The translations under genes and the position numbers were made by a program. Below the pieces are notes generated by a model. That model ran no database searches. It worked only from the letters and a program-made list of their open reading frames with translations, and was not told where the DNA came from. A stretch of DNA of 64,000 nucleotides from Pseudomarimonas salicorniae (GTDB taxonomy: Bacteria; Pseudomonadota; Gammaproteobacteria; Xanthomonadales; Xanthomonadaceae): the NCBI RefSeq assembly GCF_023156535.1, contig NZ_JALNMH010000003.1, positions 285,861-349,860 of the forward strand, in the 5' to 3' direction. This document shows positions 45,563 through 54,480 of this stretch, one piece after another. Positions within the stretch are counted from its first letter, which is position 1. Every line of letters starts with the position of its first letter.

Positions 45563-48382
45563 ATGGCCACCCGGCAGCGGAAGTTCAGCCTGCATGACAA
45601 GGCCAGCCTGCTGACCGCGGGAGTGTTGATCGTGCTGGTCAGCGCGGGTATCGGCGCTTTCTGGCAGCAAACCGAGGCTCGCCACGAAGAGCAGGTTGGC
45701 CAGGACCAGGAACGTATTGCCCTGCGGCTTCAGCGCATGCTTGGCCTCCAGCGAGAGCAGGCGTTTCTCGCCTTGCGTGCGGTCGCCGGGAATCTCCAGC
45801 CGCTCGCATCACTTGAGTCGGGGGCGGCAGCGGCCACACTCGAGCAGGCCCTGCTCGCCAGTGGCCTTGATCTGGAGTTCGAGCGCGTCGTGGTGTTCAC
45901 GGACCGGGGCCGGATGCTCGCGGAGTTCCGGGCAAGTACGGGGGAGACAGTTGCCGAACCCGAAACACAGCAGCTCGCTGACCTCGCTGCCGAGGTCATC
46001 GCGAGGCGAAGTCCCGCCGCCCGGATCGCATGCGCCTACCAATGCCAACTGATTGCGGCCGAACCGGTCCTCGACCCCGAGGGTCTACCGGTCGTCATTG
46101 CGGGAAGCCGCTCCCTGGCCGACTGGGTCGTTTCCTTCGCCGCACTCGACGACGCCGAACTGCTGATCTGGGAGCGAACCAGCCACGCTACGCCCCAGCT
46201 CGTGGCGAACTCCGGAACACCGTCATTGGCCGCCACCATCGGACCCCGGCTCGGGTCTCTGCCCTCGGGTTCCAGAGGCTGGACGACGATCGAAGACCTT
46301 GCCACCGGACGCCGCTTCGCCGTGTCCGCGGTGTCCGCAGGGACCGGCGGGCAAGCTGGACCGACAGCGCCCCTGCAGCTTGCCCTCGCCCAGGACATCG
46401 AGGACCGTCTGCGGTTGCTGCGCCGCCAGCAGCGGGGCGCGCTCGGGCTGGGCCTGCTGGCATTGATCGCAGCCGTCTGGGGCGTGCGTCGCCTCCTGGG
46501 GGGCATCGGCGCTCGCCTGCAGCGGGTTTCCGAAGCCATGCCACTGATTGCCGAGGGCGAGTTCGAGGCTGCGGCCAGGCGCATTCGCCCGGCAAGACGG
46601 CGCCTGCTTCGCGATGAATCGGACATCCTTGAGGACACCGCCTCGGCATTGATCCAGCGCCTGACCGAGCTGGGAGGACAAGTCGAGCAACGGGATCGCA
46701 AGCTGCGCGAACAGATCGACGAACTGCGCCGCCAGGGCGAGTTCGTCGATCGGCTGTTCGAGCACGCCCAACTGGCGATCATCGTGCACGACGGAGGCCA
46801 GCGCGTCGTCCGCAGCAATGCTGGCGGCCGAACCCTGCTGGAATCGCTGGAGTCAGGCAGTCCGCTGTCGGCCATTCTGCTTGAAGACCGGGATCAAGAG
46901 CCGGCCGAGGGTTCCATTTTCCTGCCAGTGATGGGCTCTCATGATGCACAGCCGGTGCTCACGGAGTGCCGACTCGGGGAGGGTGAGGCGCAGCGCAATC
47001 TGCGCTGGATCCATTGCGGAGTCCGAGGCCCGGATGACGAGCCCCTCGTGCTTTCGATCGGACTCGACCTCACGCGCGAACGCCGTGCTCTGGCCGAAGC
47101 CAGCTGGATGGCCGACCACGATGCGTTGACGGGCTGCTACAACCGCTACAGGATCGAACGCGAGATCGACGACCTGATCGCCGCGGGCAAGCCGTTCGCC
47201 ATCCTGTACATCGACCTGGATGGCTTCGGTCTGATCAACAAGACCGATGGACACGAGGCCGGCAACGATGTCCTGTCCAGCACCGCCCACTCGCTGGAGT
47301 CACACGTCACCCGGCGCGATGCGGTGGCCCGGATCGGCGGCGACGAGTTCCTGGTGGTGCTCCGGGACGTGCGTGCATCGGTAGTGCAGTCGGTTGCAGA
47401 GCGCATCATCCGGGTGGTCTGCTCACCCGTGACCACCCGCGAGGGACGCACCCATTCGGTGTCGTGCTGTATTGGCATCGCTTTGTTCCCCAGCCAATGC
47501 CGCAGCCGCCTGGAGCTGTTCAACCACGCCGACGCGGCGCTGAAGGAGGCCAAGCGCGCGGGACAGGGCGAATGGGTGCTCCATGCGGATGCACAGCGCG
47601 CCGCGCAGCATTCGAAACAGATGAGCCAATGGAAGCAGCGCTTGCAGCATGCACTGGGCTCGGAAGGCCTGACCTTGAGTTTCCAGCCGATCCTGGACCT
47701 GGCCACCGGGTTGGTGTCGCACTTCGAGGCGCTGGTCCGCATGCGCCTCCCCGACGGCAGCATCGCGAGCCCCGCTGAATTCATCGGCGTCGCCGAAGAG
47801 ACGGGTCTGATCCACCGCGTCGACCGGTGGGTTCTCAACGAGTCGATTCGCATGCTGCGCGAGATGGCCGAACGTCGTCCGGACATCGGGGTCGCCGTCA
47901 ACGTCTCGGGCCCCACCCTCATGCGAAATGACTTCGTGTCCACGTTGACCGAGATCATCAAGCACTCCAGGCTCAGCCGGCCCCGGTTGATCATCGAGAT
48001 CACCGAAACCGCCGCGCTCCGGGACATCAAGGCGGCGGGCGCGGCGATGTCGGAGCTCTGCCAGCTCGGCTGCGAGTTCGCGCTCGATGACTTCGGCATC
48101 GGCTATTCGTCGTTCGCCTACCTGCGGGAACTCCCTTTCAGCTACGTGAAGCTGGATGGTAGCTACGTCCGCCAGGCGCTCAAGGACCAACGCAACCAGG
48201 CGTTCATCCGCGCCATGGTCCTGCTCGCCAACGGCTACCAGCTGAAGACCGTCGCCGAGTTCGTCGAGTCGCAGGCGCTGCAGGATTTCCTCGCCGAGGC
48301 CGGCGTCCACTACGGCCAGGGCTTCCACATCGCCAAGCCAGGCCCCCTGCCCGACTGGGTGCTCGGCGAAGGAACCGGCTAG
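45563..48382 (+). CDS. membrane GGDEF-EAL sensor protein
   Basis: 939 residues from the ATG at 45563, 20 bp after the porin stop. Membrane helices at about 14-33 and 292-312 enclose a ~255-residue periplasmic sensor domain. Then come a HAMP-like linker, a coiled coil, a PAS-like region (about 400-510), GGDEF (RIGGDEF at about 591, intact) and EAL (HFEALVRM at about 722, with DDFGIGYSS, KLDG and AEFVES conserved). Both c-di-GMP synthesis and hydrolysis look possible. With the small binding protein and porin upstream, it probably converts a periplasmic ligand signal into c-di-GMP change. The stop TAG shares a CTAG palindrome with the stop of the convergent kinase gene. Confidence 0.92.
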   Translation: MATRQRKFSLHDKASLLTAGVLIVLVSAGIGAFWQQTEARHEEQVGQDQERIALRLQRMLGLQREQAFLALRAVAGNLQPLASLESGAAAATLEQALLASGLDLEFERVVVFTDRGRMLAEFRASTGETVAEPETQQLADLAAEVIARRSPAARIACAYQCQLIAAEPVLDPEGLPVVIAGSRSLADWVVSFAALDDAELLIWERTSHATPQLVANSGTPSLAATIGPRLGSLPSGSRGWTTIEDLATGRRFAVSAVSAGTGGQAGPTAPLQLALAQDIEDRLRLLRRQQRGALGLGLLALIAAVWGVRRLLGGIGARLQRVSEAMPLIAEGEFEAAARRIRPARRRLLRDESDILEDTASALIQRLTELGGQVEQRDRKLREQIDELRRQGEFVDRLFEHAQLAIIVHDGGQRVVRSNAGGRTLLESLESGSPLSAILLEDRDQEPAEGSIFLPVMGSHDAQPVLTECRLGEGEAQRNLRWIHCGVRGPDDEPLVLSIGLDLTRERRALAEASWMADHDALTGCYNRYRIEREIDDLIAAGKPFAILYIDLDGFGLINKTDGHEAGNDVLSSTAHSLESHVTRRDAVARIGGDEFLVVLRDVRASVVQSVAERIIRVVCSPVTTREGRTHSVSCCIGIALFPSQCRSRLELFNHADAALKEAKRAGQGEWVLHADAQRAAQHSKQMSQWKQRLQHALGSEGLTLSFQPILDLATGLVSHFEALVRMRLPDGSIASPAEFIGVAEETGLIHRVDRWVLNESIRMLREMAERRPDIGVAVNVSGPTLMRNDFVSTLTEIIKHSRLSRPRLIIEITETAALRDIKAAGAAMSELCQLGCEFALDDFGIGYSSFAYLRELPFSYVKLDGSYVRQALKDQRNQAFIRAMVLLANGYQLKTVAEFVESQALQDFLAEAGVHYGQGFHIAKPGPLPDWVLGEGTG

Positions 48383-50265
48383 TCGGAATCGGCGACCGGG
48401 GGTACCTCGCGCAGCAGCAGCACGGTTGTCGTCGGCGCCGATTGCTCATAGGCGCGCCATTGTCCGCTGCCGTCCAGGGACAGCGCCCAGTGGCCCACGC
48501 AGTGCGTCTGCGGCGGCGCCGGCCTGGCGCCGAAGATTGATTTCACCCGTCCCCAGGCGCGCTTGGCAGCGTTGTCCTTGGCCTGCTCGGCCAGCATGCG
48601 GCACTCGCTGCTCCAGGCATGCAGGGGCAGGTTGGCGAGCTGGCCCACTCCCGCCTTCAGCTCGCTGCGACTGGGCAGTCGATAGGGCTGTCCCGTGCGC
48701 TGGGCCAGCCAGCGGGCGAACGCGCCTGCCTCGGCATGGCTGAGGCAGCCAGGCCGGCCGGGCTCGGGCGAGGCGCAGCCCTTGGCTCCGCTCGACTCCG
48801 AAAAGGCCTGAAACAGCGCGTCGTTGACCGGCGCCTGCATCAGCGCGTAGCCCGCCCGACCGGACTGCGGTCGCTCGAGCAGAACCAGCGGCGGGCCGCC
48901 GGGATCGCTGAAAGGCTCGCCCTCGACGGGCAGCGCGCGCACCTGGCTGGCCAGCTCCAGCAGCGGCTTGCTGACCATTGCCGAGGCATCCAGCAGGCGC
49001 AGCGCCAGCGCTGCCTCGCGGCGATCGAACTCGCGCAGGGCGCGCTCCAGCTGCGGCTGCAGGAGGGACTCGACGCGGCGGTTGTGCTCGACCACCCGCA
49101 GGTCGGCGTGGGCATCGAGCGCGCCGACCGCCAGCTGCCAGCGCTCCCAGAGCGGCGGCAACTGGTCCAGCCTCGAGGCAGCAAGCAGCGGATCCTGCTC
49201 GGCCTGCAGCGCGGACAGCAGGCGATCCTGGGCAGCCTCGATCAGCAGCGGGTCGAGACCCTGCTGCCGCGCGTCCAGCAGCGCATCCAGGGCGTTGGGC
49301 GCCCGCGGCGGCAGCAGCTGGCCTGCGGCGATCAGGCCGGTGATCTCATCGGCGTCGACCGGCGGCTCGCGGGTCAGCCAGACCAGCAGGCCGAGCACCA
49401 CCGCGACGGCGATCGCAAGGGCAAGACCCAGCTTGCGCGGATCAGGCAGGTCGCGAGCCGGCTCCGGTCCGGCCTCGATGTCGTCGAGCGCGGCCTGCAT
49501 CTCCTCGGCGCTGGCAAAGCGCCACGCCGGCTCGTAGGCCAGGGCGCGGTCGAAGAACCCCTGCCAGTGGACCAGGGCCGGTGGCAGCTTGGGCACCGGG
49601 TTCTCCATCTGGGCCATGGCGATGGCCAGCGCGTCCGGGCCATCGAAGGGCAGCTTGGCGGTCAGCAGCTCGAAAGCCAGCACGCCAAGACTGTAGAGGT
49701 CGGAGCGGGCATCCACATCGATGCCGCGCGCCTGCTCCGGACTCATGTAGCCGGCGCTGCCGATGGCCAGGCCCTCGCTGGTGATGCGCGACTTCGAGCG
49801 GGTCAGCGCGGCGCCGAAATCGGCCAGCAGCGGGCGGTCGTTGCGATCGAACAGGATGTTCTCGGGCTTGATGTCGCGATGGACGATACCGGCCGCATGC
49901 GCGTGGGCCAGCGCATCGAGAAGCTGGTGCAGCAGGCCGGCCACCCTCTCCTCGTCAACCGGTGCGCCCCAGCGGCGCAGGTCGCCGCCGGGCAGCAGGG
50001 GCATGACGTAGTACATGCCGCCTTCCGCGGTGCGGCCGAAGTCGTACAGCTCGACGATATGCGGGTGCTGCAGGCCAGCAAGGGCGCGGGCCTCGTTTTC
50101 CAGCCGCTGCAGTTGCATGAGGTCGGCCTCGTTACGCGGCCGCACCAGCTTCACCGCCACCTCGCGCTCGAGCACCGTCTGCACGGCGACGAAGACCTGG
50201 GCCATGCCGCCCCGGCCCAGCTCGCTGCGGATCTGCAGTCCGGGGATGTCTGGAAACTCGCTCAA
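48379..50265 (-). CDS. membrane Ser/Thr protein kinase with FGE-like C-terminus
   Basis: 628 residues. Hanks-type kinase domain ~1-270: GRGGMAQV glycine loop, VAVK (K39), HRDIKPEN (catalytic D131), DFG (149-151), and SPEQARG. One membrane helix (about 280-297) follows, then a helical periplasmic part and a C-terminal region with CLSHAEAGAFARWLAQRTGQPYRLPSR, which matches a core stretch of formylglycine-generating/sulfatase-modifying-like domains but lacks most of the fold, so catalysis there is unlikely. The plan resembles PpkA-like kinases. It may be the partner for FHA domains in the cell; the only FHA seen here is in the decaheme protein. Convergent with the GGDEF-EAL gene. Confidence 0.9.
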   Translation of the reverse strand: MSEFPDIPGLQIRSELGRGGMAQVFVAVQTVLEREVAVKLVRPRNEADLMQLQRLENEARALAGLQHPHIVELYDFGRTAEGGMYYVMPLLPGGDLRRWGAPVDEERVAGLLHQLLDALAHAHAAGIVHRDIKPENILFDRNDRPLLADFGAALTRSKSRITSEGLAIGSAGYMSPEQARGIDVDARSDLYSLGVLAFELLTAKLPFDGPDALAIAMAQMENPVPKLPPALVHWQGFFDRALAYEPAWRFASAEEMQAALDDIEAGPEPARDLPDPRKLGLALAIAVAVVLGLLVWLTREPPVDADEITGLIAAGQLLPPRAPNALDALLDARQQGLDPLLIEAAQDRLLSALQAEQDPLLAASRLDQLPPLWERWQLAVGALDAHADLRVVEHNRRVESLLQPQLERALREFDRREAALALRLLDASAMVSKPLLELASQVRALPVEGEPFSDPGGPPLVLLERPQSGRAGYALMQAPVNDALFQAFSESSGAKGCASPEPGRPGCLSHAEAGAFARWLAQRTGQPYRLPSRSELKAGVGQLANLPLHAWSSECRMLAEQAKDNAAKRAWGRVKSIFGARPAPPQTHCVGHWALSLDGSGQWRAYEQSAPTTTVLLLREVPPVADSD

Positions 50266-50374
50266 GCGCCACCTGCGACATCGAGGGGGACGGCGGCCCT
50301 GTGCTGCGCGGGGCGACCGGGATGAACGCTACCATAGCGCCGGCGCTGCCCGGCGCCCCTCGCGCAACAATGGC

Positions 50375-50404
50375 TTGCAAGCTTTGCGGGGCGCCCGCTA
50401 TACT
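50375..50404 (+). promoter_or_regulatory. sigma-70 promoter of the L36 paralogue gene
   Basis: TTGCAA at 50375-50380 and TATACT at 50399-50404 with an 18-bp spacer, a near-consensus pair about 39 bp before the start codon. Confidence 0.65.
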
Positions 50405-50442
50405 CGCGCGCTTTCCTGCCCTCGATTCAAGCGGACGCCATC

Positions 50443-50568
50443 ATGAAAGTTCTGTCCTCCCTGAAGTCGGCCAAGAGCCGCCACCGTGACTGCAAGGTCG
50501 TCCGTCGCCGCGGCAAGGTCTTCGTGATCTGCAAGAGCAACCCGCGCTTCAAGGCCCGCCAGCGCTGA
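50443..50568 (+). CDS. rpmJ: 50S ribosomal protein L36, zinc-independent paralogue (YkgO type)
   Basis: 41 residues. [18 protein letters not shown], then [20 protein letters not shown], matches the YkgO-type L36. Of the C-C-C-H zinc site of ordinary L36 only two Cys remain (C17, C30); the first Cys is His and the metal His is Phe, so it does not need zinc. Such copies usually replace the zinc form when zinc is short. No Zur operator is evident to me near the promoter. A strong promoter and terminator frame it as a single-gene unit. Confidence 0.93.
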   Translation: MKVLSSLKSAKSRHRDCKVVRRRGKVFVICKSNPRFKARQR

Positions 50569-50595
50569 TCCTCGCGTTGGTTGCAGTCGCGACAG

Positions 50596-50618
50596 GGGCC
50601 GCCTAGAGCGGCCCTTTT
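50596..50618 (+). terminator. intrinsic terminator of the L36 gene
   Basis: Seven-bp GC stem (GGGCCGC / GCGGCCC) with a 5-nt loop followed by TTTT, 27 bp after the L36 stop. Confidence 0.75.
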
Positions 50619-50790
50619 CGCGTCTGGCGATCGCTCAACCCGCACGCGCCGGGCTCCGGGCACCCGGGCAGCGCACCGTCCTGAACTCCGTCTGCCAGCC
50701 GCCGCGCGGCTCGGCGGAGCTTGGCGTTACACTGTCGCCCTGCCGCATCCGACCCGATCCGCCGCGATCCAGTTCGCCAGGAGTTTGCCC

Positions 50791-51126
50791 ATGAGCCGCC
50801 TGTTGCTTGCCGCCGGTGCCCTGCTGATGTTCTCCGCCGCCCCCGATCTGCGCGCCGACGTGCTGCTGATCGAGCGGGTCGAGGCCCGTCCCGACGTCCA
50901 GCTGCCGCGTCGCGGCGCGCTGATGAACCAGGTCGAGGCGCAGTTCGGAGCGCCCGAACGCAAGCATGCACCGGTGGGCGGCGATCGCCCGCAGCATCCG
51001 CCGATCACCCGCTGGGACTACCCGCAGTTCTCGGTCTATTTCGAGCACAACCACGTGGTCAATGCGGTGGTCCACCGCGCGCTGCCGACCGAGAAGGGCC
51101 CGAAGCCCGTCAGCCAGGAACCGTGA
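50791..51126 (+). CDS. secreted conserved hypothetical protein
   Basis: 111 residues from the ATG at 50791 (a CCAGGAG site precedes it). A signal peptide with cleavage near LRAD gives a small periplasmic protein with RGALMNQVEAQFGAPERKHAPVGGDRPQ and ITRWDYPQFSVYFEHNHVVNAVVH. The Gly-x-Pro and WDYP...VYFE pattern recalls small lipoprotein/SmpA-type beta domains, but no family is certain. Its stop overlaps aguA by GTGA, so it is co-translated with the agmatine genes. Confidence 0.75.
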   Translation: MSRLLLAAGALLMFSAAPDLRADVLLIERVEARPDVQLPRRGALMNQVEAQFGAPERKHAPVGGDRPQHPPITRWDYPQFSVYFEHNHVVNAVVHRALPTEKGPKPVSQEP

Positions 51127-52163
51127 GCGCGGCCGAGCGGCGTTTCCCCGCCGAATGGGAGCCCCAGGACGCGGTCCTTATCGCCTGGCCGCATGATGGC
51201 ACCGACTGGGCCGAGCGCCTTGCCGAGGTCGAGTCCAGCTACGTCGCGCTCGGCACCGCAGTCACCCGGTTCCAGCCTCTGGTCATCTGCTGCCGCGACG
51301 GCCAGCTGGTCGAGCGTGCGCGGGGGCTGCTGACCACGGCCGGGGCCGATCCGCAGCGCCTGCGCTTTGTCGAGATCGACTACGACGACACCTGGCTGCG
51401 CGACTCCGGCCCGATCAGCCTGCTCTCGAAAGACGGCCCCGTGCTGCTCGACTTCCGTTTTACCGGCTGGGGCGGCAAGTTCGAGGCCGGCCGCGACGAC
51501 GCCCTGATTGCCGGCCTGATCGAGCGCGGCGTGTTCGCCTCCAGCTGCCGCCACGAGCCGGTCGATTTCATCCTCGAGGGCGGCGGCATCGAGACCGACG
51601 GCCGCGGCACCCTGCTGAGCACCTGGGCCTGCCTTGCCCAGCGTCATCCCGACAAGTCTCGCGACGAGGTCGCCGGCGTCCTGCTGCAGAGGCTGGTCCA
51701 GGACCGCGTGCTGATCCTCGACCACGGCTATCTCGAGGGCGACGACACCGACGCCCATATCGACACCCTGGCCCGCTTCGCCTCGCCCACGCGCATCGTC
51801 TACCAGGGCTGCGACGACCCGGCCGACAGCCACTTCGACCCGCTGGGCCGAATGGCCGAGGAACTGGCCTCGCTGCGCCAGGCCAATGGCCAGTCCTTCG
51901 AGCTGTTCGCCCTGCCCTGGGCGCAGCCGGTGATCGACGAGGGCCGCCGGCTGGCCGCCAGCTATGCCAACTTCCTGATCATCAATGGTGCGGTGCTGAT
52001 GCCGGCCTACGGCGATCCCGCCGACGCGCGCGCCGCCGCCGTGCTGGCGCGCGCCTTCCCCGACCGCCAGATCGTGCCGGTGCCCTGCCGCCCGCTGATC
52101 TGGCAGAACGGCAGCCTGCACTGCGTCACCATGCAGCTGCCGCAAGGCGTGCTCGCCGCCTGA
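51123..52163 (+). CDS. aguA: agmatine deiminase
   Basis: 346 residues with a GTG start. FPAEWEPQDAVLIAWPHDGTDW, DDTWLRDSGP, LEGGGIETDG and, near the end, GSLHCVTMQ with nucleophile Cys334 are the guanidino-group-modifying enzyme (pentein) motifs of AguA. It hydrolyses agmatine to N-carbamoylputrescine and ammonia in the cytoplasm. aguB follows 11 bp later, so the pair makes putrescine from agmatine. Confidence 0.95.
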   Translation: MSAAERRFPAEWEPQDAVLIAWPHDGTDWAERLAEVESSYVALGTAVTRFQPLVICCRDGQLVERARGLLTTAGADPQRLRFVEIDYDDTWLRDSGPISLLSKDGPVLLDFRFTGWGGKFEAGRDDALIAGLIERGVFASSCRHEPVDFILEGGGIETDGRGTLLSTWACLAQRHPDKSRDEVAGVLLQRLVQDRVLILDHGYLEGDDTDAHIDTLARFASPTRIVYQGCDDPADSHFDPLGRMAEELASLRQANGQSFELFALPWAQPVIDEGRRLAASYANFLIINGAVLMPAYGDPADARAAAVLARAFPDRQIVPVPCRPLIWQNGSLHCVTMQLPQGVLAA

Positions 52164-52174
52164 AGGAGACACCC

Positions 52175-53062
52175 ATGAAGTGCAATACCCTTCGCGTCGC
52201 CCTGGTCCAGGACCGGGATCGCGGCTCCGTCGAGGACAACCTGCAGCGCATCGAGGCCGCGGTCGCCGAAGCTGCCGGCCAGGGCGCGAAGCTGGTCCTG
52301 CTGCAGGAGTTGCACAACGGCCCCTACTTCTGCCAGCACGAGAACGTCGACGAGTTCGATCGCGCCGAGCCGATCCCCGGCCCGAGCAGCGAGCGCCTGG
52401 GCCGGCTGGCGGCGAAGCACGGCGTGGTCATCGTCGGCTCGCTGTTCGAGCGCCGCGCCCCGGGCCTGTACCACAACACCGCCGTGGTGCTGGAAAAGGA
52501 CGGCACTCTGGTCGGACGCTACCGCAAGATGCACATCCCGGACGATCCGGGCTTCCTGGAAAAGTTCTACTTCACCCCGGGCGACCTCGGCTTCGAGCCG
52601 GTGGACACCTCGGTCGGCCGCCTCGGCGTGCTGGTCTGCTGGGACCAGTGGTATCCGGAAGCCGCGCGCCTGATGGCCCTGGCCGGTGCCGAGATGCTGT
52701 TCTACCCGACCGCCATCGGCTGGGACCCGAACGATGACAGCGCCGAGCAGGAGCGCCAGCGCATGGCCTGGATCCTCAGCCAGCGCGGCCACGCCGTGGC
52801 CAACGGCCTGCCGGTGCTGAGCTGCAACCGCACCGGCTTCGAGCCCTCGCCCACCGACGGCAGCGGCATCCAGTTCTGGGGCAGCAGTTTCGTCGCCGGC
52901 CCGCAGGGCGAGATCCTCGGCGAGGCCGGGCGCGACGAGGCCGAGGTGCTGGTGGTCGACGTCGACCTCGGCCGCAGCGAATCGGTGCGGCGCATCTGGC
53001 CGTTCCTGCGCGATCGGCGCATCGATGCTTACGCCGACCTGCAGCGCCGCTATCGAGACTGA
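52175..53062 (+). CDS. aguB: N-carbamoylputrescine amidase
   Basis: 295 residues, AAGGAG site before the ATG. A nitrilase fold with the catalytic triad Glu45 (LLQELHNGPYF), Lys118 (YRKMHIPDD) and Cys155 (VLVCWDQWYPEAAR). HNGPYF and the GWDPND segment are typical of the carbamoylputrescine branch. It yields putrescine, CO2 and ammonia. Length is normal. Confidence 0.95.
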   Translation: MKCNTLRVALVQDRDRGSVEDNLQRIEAAVAEAAGQGAKLVLLQELHNGPYFCQHENVDEFDRAEPIPGPSSERLGRLAAKHGVVIVGSLFERRAPGLYHNTAVVLEKDGTLVGRYRKMHIPDDPGFLEKFYFTPGDLGFEPVDTSVGRLGVLVCWDQWYPEAARLMALAGAEMLFYPTAIGWDPNDDSAEQERQRMAWILSQRGHAVANGLPVLSCNRTGFEPSPTDGSGIQFWGSSFVAGPQGEILGEAGRDEAEVLVVDVDLGRSESVRRIWPFLRDRRIDAYADLQRRYRD

Positions 53063-53164
53063 GCGCAGCAACCCGGCGTAGCGCCGCCTCGTCCCGGCGA
53101 CGCGCCGGGAACCGCCGCGCACCTTACGGTGTCCACCCCGCCCCCACCCCGCAAGGATGCACCG

Positions 53165-54403
53165 ATGATGGACAGCGCCCCGGCGCCCACCGGAATCGAA
53201 TCCACGGTCGACCCGCTGGCCGGCCAGCCGATCCTGCGCGTCGAGCGCGACGGCTGCCGCTTCACCCTGCTCGGCACGGCGCACGTCTCACAGGCCAGCG
53301 TCGACGCGGTCCGCGCCCTGGCCGAGCGCGAGCGCTTCGACGCCGTGGCCGTGGAGCTCTGCGAGCCGCGCTTCCGCAGCCTGCGCGAGCCCAACCAGCT
53401 GGCCAAGCTCGACCTGTTCCGGGTGGTCAAGGAAGGCAAGGTGGGCCTGGTCGCCGCCAACCTCGCCCTGTCCGCCTACCAGCGACGCCTGGCCAAGCAG
53501 CTCGGCATCGAGCCCGGCGCCGAGATGCGCGCCGCCATCGAGGCCGCCGAATCCGAAGGCAAGGCGCTGTGGCGCATCGACCGCGATGTCGGCACCACCC
53601 TGCGCCGCACCTACACCGCGGTCGGCTGGTGGCAGCGGATCAAGCTGATGAGCGGCCTGCTGGCCAGCCTCCTGGTCGACGAGCAGGTCGATGCCGACGA
53701 GATCGAGAAGCTCAAGCAGGGCGACATGCTGGAGAGCACCTTCGCCGAGTTCGCCAGCCGCAGCGAGCGCCTCTACGGCGCCCTGATCGACGAGCGCGAC
53801 CGTTACATGGCCGCGCGCCTGCGCGAGGCCGCTGCCCGCGAAGGCTCCAGCGAAGTGCTGGCCGTGGTCGGCGCCGGTCATCTGGCCGGGTTGTCCGGTT
53901 ACCTGCGCGACAGCGATGAGCCCCCCGAGACCACGGTCTCGCGGCTCGATGCCCTGCCCCCACCTGGCCGCTGGGGCACCTGGATCGCGATCGCCATCGC
54001 TGCCCTGGTGATCGGCGGCTTCGCCTGGGGCTTTGCCCGCGGCGTCGACGTCGGCACCGAGCTGCTCCTGGTCTGGGTGCTGGCCACCGGCGGCCTGGGC
54101 GCCATCGGCTGTGCGCTGGCCGGCGGCCATCCGCTCAGCGTCATCGCCGCCTTCCTTTCCTCGCCGCTGACCCCGCTGCATCCCCTGCTCTCCTCGGGCA
54201 CGGTCAGCGCCCTGGTCGAGGTCACCCTGCGCCGGCCCACGGTGGCCGACTTCGACCGCCTGAAGGACGATGTCGGCACGGTCGGCGGCTGGTGGCGCAA
54301 CCGGGTCAGCCGGGTCCTGCTCAACTTCTTTCTCACCAGCACCGGCACGGCCATCGGCGTTTACATTGCCGGATGGCGTATGCTGCAGGCTTTGTTCGAC
54401 TAG
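53165..54403 (+). CDS. TraB/PrgY-family membrane protein
   Basis: 412 residues from the ATG at 53165 (AAGGA upstream); a GTG at 53129 is in frame. The soluble half has FTLLGTAHVSQAS and AVVGAGHLAGL, the paired His/Glu motifs of the TraB/GumN fold. The C-terminal half contains several membrane helices (about 280-300, 306-330, 335-360 and 385-407). PrgY relatives inhibit pheromone signalling and others are proposed proteases; the role here is unknown. Operon links to neighbours are not clear. Confidence 0.85.
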   Translation: MMDSAPAPTGIESTVDPLAGQPILRVERDGCRFTLLGTAHVSQASVDAVRALAERERFDAVAVELCEPRFRSLREPNQLAKLDLFRVVKEGKVGLVAANLALSAYQRRLAKQLGIEPGAEMRAAIEAAESEGKALWRIDRDVGTTLRRTYTAVGWWQRIKLMSGLLASLLVDEQVDADEIEKLKQGDMLESTFAEFASRSERLYGALIDERDRYMAARLREAAAREGSSEVLAVVGAGHLAGLSGYLRDSDEPPETTVSRLDALPPPGRWGTWIAIAIAALVIGGFAWGFARGVDVGTELLLVWVLATGGLGAIGCALAGGHPLSVIAAFLSSPLTPLHPLLSSGTVSALVEVTLRRPTVADFDRLKDDVGTVGGWWRNRVSRVLLNFFLTSTGTAIGVYIAGWRMLQALFD

Positions 54404-54480
54404 ACCGGGCCTGGGGAAAGGCGCCGGCGCGATCCGGCCGGCCCCTGCGCCGACCGCGTGTCGAGGGGGAGCGGCTTGGC

